Positions 1 to 7,042 of a DNA stretch of 13,595 nt are shown here, piece by piece. The notes beneath the pieces were generated by a model. It saw nothing but the letters and a program-made list of their open reading frames with translations. It was not told the DNA's origin and made no database searches. The DNA is taken from contig JAIXUR010000622.1 in assembly GCA_027483425.1 (NCBI GenBank), forward strand, positions 1 to 13,595. Direction: 5' to 3'. The position numbers and the translations under genes are program-made. Every line of letters starts with the position of its first letter. Positions within the stretch are counted from its first letter, which is position 1. Origin of the DNA: Cyanobacteriota bacterium. Lineage in GTDB: Bacteria; Cyanobacteriota; Cyanobacteriia; Phormidesmidales; Phormidesmidaceae.

Positions 1-169
1 AATTTGTATTGCAAGCTACTATTTCCCCGACAATTTGCAAGCTTCTGCAAGTTTCTGCCAGAGGACATCAGTTTTGAGGCCTAAATTTGTCGGTTAATTG
101 TCAGATTTCTGAACGAAAATTTTGGGGAATTGGCTTGAAAATTGGTGTGCACGCATCTACCAGGGTTCT
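1..169. promoter_or_regulatory. AT-rich leader with short repeated motifs
   Basis: This stretch is clearly richer in A+T than the coding DNA after it and holds no gene. It contains three copies of a 10-mer GCAAGYTWCT (starting at 11, 37 and 47; the last two are in tandem). It also has three motifs of the form AATTGTC/AATTTGTC: one inverted (GACAATTTG, 29-37) and two direct (83-93 and 94-102). Such arrays can be binding sites for a regulator or a transposase. The true left boundary is outside the window, so this may be only the promoter of the NTPase gene. The repeats are seen directly; their role is inference. Confidence 0.4.
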
Positions 170-2845
170 ATGGAGCATGACACCGAAGCAATTCTCAATA
201 CATTTAACCAGCATTTGCTCAACTATGGGCAAACTATTCTCACTCCATCCCAGCGCATGGTGTTGGACTGGTGCCTGAGCCATCCCCACAGCAGCTACAA
301 GGAAATAGCGGCAACCAGTCGATACCAAGCCAGCTCCCTACGCGACGCCGGGTCTAAGCTGTTTGCCATTATCGAAGCCACCCTGGGCAGGCGCGTTAAG
401 AAAGCCACCTGTGGCCAGGTGATACGGGAATGGTACGAGCAGAAAAAAGCCTTTGGGCAACAAAGCACCTTTGGCCGCGAGGCCGATGTGCAGACCTTGC
501 TCGAGGCCATCCAGGTTAGGGAGCGACGCTTAATTTGTATCTCTGGCCCCCCCCGCATGGGTAAAACCCATCTGGTGGGGCGACTGTGTCAGCATCTGCA
601 AGAGCAGGAGTCCTTCGAGTCTCGGGTTTCAGGCCAGGCCACGACCCTGCCGACGGTGGAGACCCTGTACCAATTGGTCTCGACCCACCTGAGAGAGCGA
701 CGTTATTCTGGCCAACTGCCAGCGGCGGCAGCCCTGACTCACCTGCTCGAAACCCGCAAGCTACTGCTGGTGCTGGAAAAAACCGAGGTTCTCCACGAGC
801 CCGAGGCCGTGGGCGGGCGCTTTAAGCCCGAGTCGGCGGGCTATGAGCAATGGCTGCGATCGCTGCTCGACCGCCACAGCCTGCACAGCTGTGTGATTTT
901 GGTCTGCCGGGTTCCCCCCCGCTGCCTCCAGACCAGCCACGATATGCTGTTTCACCATCCCCTGCGGGGGCTGACAGAACCGGCCGCCGAAAGCCTGCTC
1001 CGACAGCAGGGGCTAGACCGCTACCCCACCCAGACCCTGGGTGATCTGGCCCAGTTCTGTGGGTTTAACCCTGGGGTTTTGGTGGCCGCTGCCCATAAAA
1101 TTCTCACCTCTGGCACCCAGAACCCAGCGGAGTTTATCCGCTATCCCCTAGCTACCTTCCATGCCGACGATCCCATCTGGCAAGAGGCGATGGATGACTT
1201 AACCCCGAGCGAGTATGCGTTACTCAGTTGGTTGCTGCTGCACCCTGACGAACCGGTCAAAGGCGACGGCCATGGTCTACCACTCAATGGTCGGGGGGGA
1301 AGGACATGGCTGCCCGCCATGCAATCGTTGCGCAACCGAGGCATGGTTGACCTCGACCCCGAGGGCGCGCATTTTATTCAGCCCGTTTGGCTACGCCATG
1401 TCGTGATGCAGCACGGGGTAGAGTGCTTGGCCGCCGCCTTTCACCAGGGCGATATCGAGGCGCTAAACCAGCACCCCCTGGTGGTGCCCCGCGCCCCCCT
1501 CTGGCGGCGACAATGGCACCGGCACTACCGGCTAGAACCCCTGGGCGATCGCCTCGCCCAGACCCACCCCCAGGCCTGGACCACCCAATACCGCCAAGAC
1601 AAAATCAATACCATGCTGAACGGCCTGCGGGCCAACGCCGGGGGCCAAGACGGCTACGGGGCCGGGAACCTGATCAATCTGGCGGTGGCCCTCAAGGTGC
1701 CCTTATCGGAACTGAAGGTGGCCGGACTGACCCTGCGCCATGCCGACCTGTGGACAGCTCCACTTCAGGGGGTTGACCTCACCGGCTGTGATCTGATCGA
1801 TACGGTGCTGCCCACGGCCCTATACGGTGCCCTCACCGCCGCCCTCGCCCCCAGTGGCAGACACCTGGCCGTGGGGGATGAAACCGGACGAGTGCTCTGC
1901 TGGCGGCGAGTTGACGGGGCCTTTGAGCTCTATCGGTTTGCCCAGATTGTCGGTGATGACGGTCAGCCCTTGGGGATGACCCACCTGGCCTTTGGCGATG
2001 AGGATATGCTGGCCCTGGTGGCCGGTCAAACGATCTATCGCTGGTGGTTGGGGGCTGCCCACCAAGACCCGGCTCGGCTAATGGTGGCTCCAGCCCCCGT
2101 GACCAGTTTGACCTGCTGTAGGGATGAGTACGTGGCCGTTGGCCTACAGGATGGCGGCATTTTGGTGTGGGACGACTTGCGAGAGCAACCGGTTGAGCTG
2201 CGCCGCCATATTGGGCGGGTGCAAGAGGTGGTAGCTAACCCAGACCCCGACAGCGATCTACTGATCAGTCGGGGGGATGGCGGCGATCGCATCCTGGTTT
2301 GGCATCTTCGCCAGCCTGAGACAGAGCCCCAGGAAATTCGCCGGGAGCGGCATCTATTTTTTAGAATGACTTGGCAATCTGGCCAGCCCCTGGCCGCTGT
2401 CTATGTGGACGACCAGCTACAGCTGCGTAGGGCGGATGGTACGACGCAGCCTCTGCCCTACAGGGGCGATATCAGTATGCTCAGGTTCAGCGCCAACGGA
2501 CAGTACTTAGCCGCCCTCAAACGCGATCAAAATGGCGATGCCGTGGATATCAGGGACCTGTCGACCCTGACCCTAGGGACATCCATTCCCCACCACGGCA
2601 TTCTTCAGGCCCTGGAGATTAGCCAGGACGGTAAGGGGCTGCTCACCGTAGCCCAAGATCGACCCGATGGGCCTCACACCGTGCGACTCTGGAATGTCGA
2701 AGCCAGACAACTCGACTGGGAACTGACCGCCTCTCCGCCCAGGCCATCAGGATCTTCCCAACCCCCAATGCCACAACTCCGAGACTGCCGGGGTTTAAGC
2801 GAGGTAGAACGCGCCTACTGGCAAAGCCATGGCGTGGTGGTGTGA
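170..2845 (+). CDS. STAND-type NTPase: HTH, NB-ARC-like P-loop ATPase, WD40 propeller
   Basis: Large signalling ATPase of the cyanobacterial HTH/NB-ARC/WD40 type, 891 residues. Residues ~10-90 resemble the helix-turn-helix seen at the N-terminus of vWA-MoxR-associated and NB-ARC proteins (YKEIAATS and LRDAGSKLF motifs). The Walker A loop GPPRMGKT is at 126-133. The Walker B strand LLLVLEKTEVL (198-208) has Glu203 where Asp is usual. A sensor-like strand ends in Arg247, and the conserved GFNP is at 298-301. A winged-helix region covers ~345-415. The linker YGAGNLINL and pentapeptide-like repeats lie at 496-547. Seven degenerate WD40 repeats follow (~551-845), with a Pro/Ser-rich tail. ATG 170 is preferred: AGGG lies 4 nt upstream and the HTH follows directly; TTG 122 would add 16 atypical residues. 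Such proteins are thought to be switch-like sensors, some in conflict or defence systems. The ligand is unknown. Confidence 0.9.
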   Translation: MEHDTEAILNTFNQHLLNYGQTILTPSQRMVLDWCLSHPHSSYKEIAATSRYQASSLRDAGSKLFAIIEATLGRRVKKATCGQVIREWYEQKKAFGQQSTFGREADVQTLLEAIQVRERRLICISGPPRMGKTHLVGRLCQHLQEQESFESRVSGQATTLPTVETLYQLVSTHLRERRYSGQLPAAAALTHLLETRKLLLVLEKTEVLHEPEAVGGRFKPESAGYEQWLRSLLDRHSLHSCVILVCRVPPRCLQTSHDMLFHHPLRGLTEPAAESLLRQQGLDRYPTQTLGDLAQFCGFNPGVLVAAAHKILTSGTQNPAEFIRYPLATFHADDPIWQEAMDDLTPSEYALLSWLLLHPDEPVKGDGHGLPLNGRGGRTWLPAMQSLRNRGMVDLDPEGAHFIQPVWLRHVVMQHGVECLAAAFHQGDIEALNQHPLVVPRAPLWRRQWHRHYRLEPLGDRLAQTHPQAWTTQYRQDKINTMLNGLRANAGGQDGYGAGNLINLAVALKVPLSELKVAGLTLRHADLWTAPLQGVDLTGCDLIDTVLPTALYGALTAALAPSGRHLAVGDETGRVLCWRRVDGAFELYRFAQIVGDDGQPLGMTHLAFGDEDMLALVAGQTIYRWWLGAAHQDPARLMVAPAPVTSLTCCRDEYVAVGLQDGGILVWDDLREQPVELRRHIGRVQEVVANPDPDSDLLISRGDGGDRILVWHLRQPETEPQEIRRERHLFFRMTWQSGQPLAAVYVDDQLQLRRADGTTQPLPYRGDISMLRFSANGQYLAALKRDQNGDAVDIRDLSTLTLGTSIPHHGILQALEISQDGKGLLTVAQDRPDGPHTVRLWNVEARQLDWELTASPPRPSGSSQPPMPQLRDCRGLSEVERAYWQSHGVVV

Positions 2846-2871
2846 GGAAGGGGGGCTGTGTAACACACTTG

Positions 2872-2885
2872 TATTACTTGTAATA
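2872..2885. promoter_or_regulatory. Short dyad TATTAC-TT-GTAATA
   Basis: Perfect 6-bp inverted repeat with a 2-bp spacer, in the AT-rich gap between the NTPase gene and the 418-residue gene. Its size and symmetry fit a repressor operator. It has no GC-rich stem or U-run, so it is unlikely to be a terminator. The role is inference. Confidence 0.3.
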
Positions 2886-2893
2886 TTTAATGA

Positions 2894-2935
2894 GGTGTCT
2901 GATACTCTATAGGTATTAAGTATTCATATCACACC
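2894..2935. promoter_or_regulatory. Imperfect 42-bp inverted repeat upstream of the 418-residue gene
   Basis: GGTGT (2894-2898) pairs with ACACC (2931-2935), and inside it ATACT (2902-2906) can pair with AGTAT (2919-2923). The centre is A+T-rich. It lies 62 bp before the ATG at 2998, where a promoter or operator is expected, and could also end transcription from the NTPase gene. No regulator family can be named. Confidence 0.3.
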
Positions 2936-2997
2936 CACATTAAATCGGGAAATCGGATCGCTATAGCTCGTCTAGATCGTCACTTTGGTCTAAACAG

Positions 2998-4254
2998 ATG
3001 GCTCCTAAGGCAGCAGATCAGGCAAAAGAGGTTGTTTACGACTATATCCGGGGCTTAGCGCGCAACGTTCCCCCAGAGCAGGCTTTGGCGGCTTTTTATG
3101 ACCTGCTATACAACCGCATTGCGGTAGGGCGGCAAGATGTGATTGCCAGCCTAGATCGTGTCGTGGAGGCCGACGACTTTAATCGGGAGAAAGGCCTACA
3201 GTTTCTCAATCGGTCTTTTTATACCATTTGCAATCCGTGGCACCTCGATAGCGAGAGGATGCCCTACCTGGAGCAGCTGGTTGATCAGCTCAACCATTTA
3301 CCCGAGACCTCGGCCTATAATCCCTACACCCGGCTGCTGCGGCAGAGGCTGCATGACTTTAACCAGGGCGACTATGGCGATTGCCTGCACCGGCAGATGC
3401 GTCTAGGGGTCTATGGGCAAACCAGTGTCCAAAAACATCGGTACCAGGGTGTGGTCGGCGAGTATTTGCCCGATTATTTCTACTTGTACTGCTCAACGAC
3501 CCGCACCCCAGACATTGAAGAGCTGGAACAGGCTGTCTACGATAACCCTTTGGAGAGCGGGCTGGGCTATAAGCAAGCAAAAAAGCTGGAAGAGGTGCAC
3601 CGGGCCATTGGCCAGTACCGTCGGGCGCACCTGAAGGGAGAAACGGGGCTGGTCAATCCGACCCGCCTGCCGGTGGCCGAGTTCCACCAGGGGTTAATTG
3701 ACTATCACCCCAAGCAGCCCAGTGGCTTCAAGCTGCGGGCGCTGGAGCTCGAAGACAAGATCCACCCGACGTCCCGATACGGCTCCTGCCGTCCGATCGT
3801 GGAAGACTATTTAATGGCGGTGATCGAGGCTCTACCGGACAAAGCCCGAGACAAGCTCCACCGCGAGCTGGTACGGTCTCTAGGCACCATCGATGAGCAG
3901 GCCTCGATGGCCGGCAGTACTGTGATCAACCTCTTTACTCGCCTGCTGAATGCGATTTTTTTGCCAGACTTTAACACCTCCAGCGTTTTGCGTTTTCAGC
4001 AGTATGTGGATCGATCTGGCTCCAAGTCCATCACTGGCGTGCTGCTGAGCCTACTGTTAGCCTGTCCGATGATTCGTTTTGATCTGGAAAAGAAGCTGGG
4101 GTATTTGTACCGCTATTTTGAGCGGGCTAGCCTCAAGACGGAGCAGTGGGTGGTGAACTTTTTTGAGCACGTTAACCTAGCGTTGGTGATGAATGCCAAG
4201 CAAATTGGCTATTTCTCAGTGGTGACTCAGTTGCCTCATATCGATTCGATCTGA
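2998..4254 (+). CDS. Hypothetical protein, 418 aa, predicted mostly helical
   Basis: I do not recognise this protein. It is soluble-looking, rich in charged residues and probably all-helical. It has no signal peptide; the only strongly hydrophobic stretch is about 15 residues (345-359, ITGVLLSLLLACPMI), short for a membrane helix. Conspicuous segments are an aromatic run LPDYFYLYC (157-165), HPTSRYGSCRPIVEDYLM (256-273) and the C-terminal YRYFERASLK (371-380). No nucleotide-binding loop, metal-site cluster or nuclease motif is apparent. The ATG at 2998 is the first plausible start; no clear Shine-Dalgarno is visible. It follows the STAND NTPase on the same strand after 152 bp with two dyads, so its own promoter is likely, but read-through is possible. 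Base composition is less GC-rich than in pgm, and there is no HIP1 site inside. Coding is well supported; function is unknown. Confidence 0.75.
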   Translation: MAPKAADQAKEVVYDYIRGLARNVPPEQALAAFYDLLYNRIAVGRQDVIASLDRVVEADDFNREKGLQFLNRSFYTICNPWHLDSERMPYLEQLVDQLNHLPETSAYNPYTRLLRQRLHDFNQGDYGDCLHRQMRLGVYGQTSVQKHRYQGVVGEYLPDYFYLYCSTTRTPDIEELEQAVYDNPLESGLGYKQAKKLEEVHRAIGQYRRAHLKGETGLVNPTRLPVAEFHQGLIDYHPKQPSGFKLRALELEDKIHPTSRYGSCRPIVEDYLMAVIEALPDKARDKLHRELVRSLGTIDEQASMAGSTVINLFTRLLNAIFLPDFNTSSVLRFQQYVDRSGSKSITGVLLSLLLACPMIRFDLEKKLGYLYRYFERASLKTEQWVVNFFEHVNLALVMNAKQIGYFSVVTQLPHIDSI

Positions 4255-4589
4255 GCGGGTGGGGCTGAATATCAGGTGGTCATCAGAGAGTTGGTACACC
4301 CCGCAGAGTTCTTGCTGGAGGTGCAGCGTTGCTGAGTAAGGATATGAACTAGCGAAATCTTGAACCGATAGTTGCAACTATCGGTTCATACCTCGAATCA
4401 GCAATGCCGGAAAAAGCACACAAGAAAATAGCCTTTGGCACATAAGAGTAAGTAGGTAGGCCTAAGTTAAGTAACCAGCACGCCGATTAAGGCATGACAA
4501 GGCTTCCAGCGATTCAGGACTACATTTAATTGGCTTACCTAACTAGCGACGCAAAGCTAGCGGCGGTCTGTGAATCGGCTGTAGCAATC
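4255..4589. other. Intergenic spacer with palindrome; no clear gene
   Basis: No convincing coding region is visible. Features are the perfect palindrome at 4361-4388 and an outer pair of arms, GCGTTGCTGA (4326-4335) against TCAGCAATGC (4398-4407; 9 of 10 pair), giving an 82-nt folded region. A 13-codon ATG frame (MPEKAHKKIAFGT) starts at 4404 and has no other support. The segment from about 4440 to 4520 is plain A+T-rich sequence that could hold the promoter of the next gene. Confidence 0.5.
4361..4388. repeat. Perfect 28-bp palindrome
   Basis: The half-site TGAACCGATAGTTG is followed immediately by its exact reverse complement, so 14 of 14 pairs match with no spacer. The core TAGTTGCAACTA has the look of an operator for a dimeric winged-helix or TetR-type repressor. 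The whole could instead form a cruciform, end transcription, or be one end of a small mobile element. No T-run follows on either strand, which argues against a standard intrinsic terminator. Confidence 0.75.
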
Positions 4590-5228
4590 ATGGATCCGTT
4601 GTCTTCCCTTAGGGGGCAAAATGCCCTGCTTGCCGAAGCGGGGGCGATTCCGTTTGAGTGCATAAAAGGTCTCATTGTCATGGAGATTGAAACGACCCAG
4701 GAGCTTGAGTCTGTAGGTTCTCCTTCTCAATGGGGTGACTTCTGGCGGCAACAGGTGCTCCTATTTTTCTACGCTCTCCATGGCTTGTCGTTGGTAGACA
4801 TGGTTGAGAGCATTCTTTATGAAGAGGCCAGTGAGCCGGGTGAACCGTCTGAGACCCTAATTCAATCGTGCAGCGCTTGGGCGCAGGGGGCGCTTGACCA
4901 GAAAACCTATCTAGACTTTCTGCCCTGGATCCCGAAGTCACCCCAAGACAACGATGTTGAACGGTGGAACGACCTGATCGAAGATTATCTGATGGACGTT
5001 GGCGAAGCCTTGCCTTTGGCAAATCGCCTGTTTCGCGATCGCGACTGGTTGATCAGTCTGCCTTCTTCCTATCCTGAATTGCCGGATGCGGCGGTTCCCC
5101 CTCGTTCCCACGCTCTGCGTGGGAATGCTGTCTGCGGCGCTCCAGCTCCCCGACCCAGACGACGCTGGAGCGTCTGGGTCGGCGTCTCGACGCAGAGCGT
5201 CGGGACGAGTAGAGAGGTTCCTAGGTGA
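4590..5228 (+). CDS. Hypothetical protein with repeat-derived C-terminus
   Basis: I do not recognise this protein. The core (to about VP at codon 170) is acidic and probably helical, with conserved-looking segments such as WGDFWRQQVLLFFYALHGLS and FLPWIPKSP. The last ~45 residues (PPRSHALRGNAVCG onward, Arg/Ser/Pro-rich) are the translation of a dispersed palindromic repeat, so the native stop was probably lost by insertion. The start is uncertain: TTG 4530 gives 232 residues, ATG 4590 gives 212, and ATG 4680 has the best ribosome-binding site (AAAAGG, 10 nt upstream) and gives 182. Its 3' end overlaps the convergent pgm gene by 8 bp. It may be a functional gene with a junk tail or a decaying one. 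Confidence 0.5.
   Translation: MDPLSSLRGQNALLAEAGAIPFECIKGLIVMEIETTQELESVGSPSQWGDFWRQQVLLFFYALHGLSLVDMVESILYEEASEPGEPSETLIQSCSAWAQGALDQKTYLDFLPWIPKSPQDNDVERWNDLIEDYLMDVGEALPLANRLFRDRDWLISLPSSYPELPDAAVPPRSHALRGNAVCGAPAPRPRRRWSVWVGVSTQSVGTSREVPR
5101..5209. repeat. Dispersed multi-hairpin palindromic repeat
   Basis: The unit folds into three hairpins in a row: TTCCCACGC/GCGTGGGAA with a 3-nt loop (5105-5125), CGACCCAGACG/CGTCTGGGTCG with a 9-nt loop (5151-5181), and CGACGC/GCGTCG with a 3-nt loop (5188-5202). The outer ends CTCGTTCCC and GGGACGAG are near-complementary. Sequences of this type (CCCACGCTCTGCGTGGGAA, translating as SHALRGNAV or VPTLCVGM) are widespread in cyanobacteria and other bacteria. 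This copy is read through by the hypothetical gene and ends 12 bp short of the pgm stop codon. Confidence 0.8.
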
Positions 5229-6855
5229 TCACCGTCGGCCGATCGCGACCAGTCAGCGTCTTGATCTGGGCAATCTCGTCGGCCAGGCTAATCAAATCCG
5301 CCAGGGCCACCTGGGTGTCTTGGTCGTGCTTGGCCACATCGGGCTCGTAGCGCTCCACATAGAGCCGCAGGGTTGCCCCCGAGGTGCCCGTGCCCGATAG
5401 GCGATAGACAATCCGCGAGCCGTCGGTAAAGCCAATGCGCACCCCCTGCTGGGCCGACACACTGCCGTCAATGGGGTCGGTGTAGGCAAAGTCGTCGGCG
5501 TAGTCGACGGTGTAGGGGCCAAAGGTGCTGCCGGGTAGGCTACCCAGGGCCGCCCGCAGGTTGCCGATCAGGGTGTTGGCGCGATCGCTCTCCACCCCCT
5601 CATAGTCGTGGCGGGAGTAGTAGTTGCGCCCGTAGGTGCTCCAGTGGTCGCGCACGATCGCCTCCACCGACTGCTGTTTGACGGCGAGAATGTTGAGCCA
5701 AAACAGCACCGCCCACAGACCGTCCTTCTCCCGGATGTGGTTGGAGCCAGTGCCAAAGCTTTCTTCGCCGCAGAGGGTGGCCTTGCCCGCATCCAGCAGG
5801 TTGCCAAAAAACTTCCAGCCGGTGGGGGTTTCGTAGCAGTCGATGCCCAGCTTTTCGGCGACGCGATCCGCTGCTTGGCTGGTGGGCATGGAGCGGGCAA
5901 TGCCCGCGATGCCACTGCGGTAGCCGGGCACCAGGGTGGCGTTGGCAGCCAGCACCGCCAGGCTGTCGCTGGGGGTGACAAAGAAGTTGTTGCCCAGGAT
6001 CATGTTGCGATCGCCATCGCCATCGGACGCAGCCCCAAAGTCGGGGGCATGGTCGCCAAACATGACCGCCACCAGATCATGGGCGTAGACCAGGTTGGGG
6101 TCGGGGTGGCCGCCGCCAAAGTCTTCCAGGGGCACGCCGTTGACCACGGTGCCCGCCGGGGCATGGAGCCGCCGCTCAAACAGGGCCGTGGCGTAGGGGC
6201 CGGTCACCGCATGGAGCGAATCCATACAAAACCGGAAGTTGCCGCTGGACAGCAGCTGTTGAATCTGGCCAAAGTCAAACAGGGTTTCCATCAGCGCCCC
6301 GTAGTCGGTGACGGCGTCGATCACCTCCACGGTGGTGTGGCCCAGGCTGTGGGTCGCCACCCGATCGAGGTCAATATCCGAGTAGTCGAGAATTTTGTAC
6401 TCAGTGATGGTCTGGGTGCGGGCATAGATCGCATCGGTGACGCTTTCGGGGGCCGGGCCACCGTTGCCAATGTTGTACTTAATGCCAAAGTCTTCGTCGG
6501 GGCCGCCGGGGTTGTGGCTGGCCGAGAGAATAATGCCCCCAAAGGCCTTGTTCTTACGGATCACGCAGGAGGCCGCTGGGGTGGAGAGAATGCCCCCCTG
6601 GCCCACCAGCACGCGACCAAAGCCGTTGGCCGCCGCCATTTTGAGAATCACCTGGATCGCCTCGCGGTTGTAGTAGCGGCCATCGCCGCCCACCACCAGG
6701 GTCTGGTTCTGGTAGCCCTCCAGGCTGTCAAAAATCGCCTGTACAAAGTTTTCTAAATAGTTTGGCTGCTGGAACGCCTTAACTTTTTTCCGTAGGCCCG
6801 AGGTGCCGGGCTTTTGATCGGTATAGGGCTGTGTAGAAATGGTTTGAATAGTCAT
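5221..6855 (-). CDS. pgm: Phosphoglucomutase (alpha-D-glucose phosphate-specific)
   Basis: Interconverts glucose 1-phosphate and glucose 6-phosphate through a phosphoserine enzyme, linking glycogen and sugar-nucleotide synthesis to central metabolism in the cytosol. All four active-site loops are present: SASHNPGG with the phosphorylated Ser113, the Mg-binding DGDGDR (278-283), the sugar-binding GEESFG (363-368) and the phosphate-binding RLSGTGTSG (485-493). The N-terminal KPGTSGLRKKV (15-25) is typical of the family. Length is 544 residues, as usual for bacterial Pgm. ATG at 6855 is chosen; the upstream TTG at 6891 would add 12 atypical residues. The stop overlaps the convergent hypothetical gene by 8 bp. 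It is divergent from the GNAT gene, and its leader carries a nested inverted repeat. Confidence 0.97.
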   Translation of the reverse strand: MTIQTISTQPYTDQKPGTSGLRKKVKAFQQPNYLENFVQAIFDSLEGYQNQTLVVGGDGRYYNREAIQVILKMAAANGFGRVLVGQGGILSTPAASCVIRKNKAFGGIILSASHNPGGPDEDFGIKYNIGNGGPAPESVTDAIYARTQTITEYKILDYSDIDLDRVATHSLGHTTVEVIDAVTDYGALMETLFDFGQIQQLLSSGNFRFCMDSLHAVTGPYATALFERRLHAPAGTVVNGVPLEDFGGGHPDPNLVYAHDLVAVMFGDHAPDFGAASDGDGDRNMILGNNFFVTPSDSLAVLAANATLVPGYRSGIAGIARSMPTSQAADRVAEKLGIDCYETPTGWKFFGNLLDAGKATLCGEESFGTGSNHIREKDGLWAVLFWLNILAVKQQSVEAIVRDHWSTYGRNYYSRHDYEGVESDRANTLIGNLRAALGSLPGSTFGPYTVDYADDFAYTDPIDGSVSAQQGVRIGFTDGSRIVYRLSGTGTSGATLRLYVERYEPDVAKHDQDTQVALADLISLADEIAQIKTLTGRDRPTVIT

Positions 6856-6907
6856 AGGGCTAAAATTTGCTCTCAGGTTAACCAGGTGCAACCCCAGGAT
6901 AAATCCC

Positions 6908-6968
6908 TAACCAACCCTGGTAAATAAATCCCCCACTAACTTAGGGGACAAACCATAAGGGTTGGTTA
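6908..6968. repeat. Nested inverted repeat between pgm and the GNAT gene
   Basis: TAACCAACCCT (6908-6918) is matched exactly by AGGGTTGGTTA (6958-6968). Inside, GGT/ACC and CCCC (6932-6935)/GGGG (6944-6947) can also pair, so the 61-bp unit could fold as one interrupted hairpin. It sits in the 187-bp divergent promoter region, upstream of the pgm start at 6855 and of the GNAT start at 7043. It could be a regulator site, part of the pgm leader RNA or a small dispersed element. Pairing is seen; the role is inference. Confidence 0.5.
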
Positions 6969-7042
6969 AGAGTGGCTCCTCCATCAGAAATTGGCGATCG
7001 CCAAGGTGTAGCAGTCTGGACGTCCCCTAATCTGGTGCATCT

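Noticed and set aside
11..56. CRISPR-like or origin-type iteron array
   Set aside because: Copies are only 10 bp, just three, unevenly spaced, without spacers of constant length or a DnaA-box cluster.
122..169. Upstream TTG start for the NTPase gene
   Set aside because: It would add 16 residues with no match to the family; ATG 170 has AGGG 4 nt upstream and begins directly before the HTH region.
5608..6756. Long open frame on the plus strand opposite pgm (about 380 codons)
   Set aside because: It is exactly antisense to a strongly supported pgm, its translation is low-complexity Gly/Val/Ala/His with no motif, and it is explained by the GC-rich third positions of pgm.
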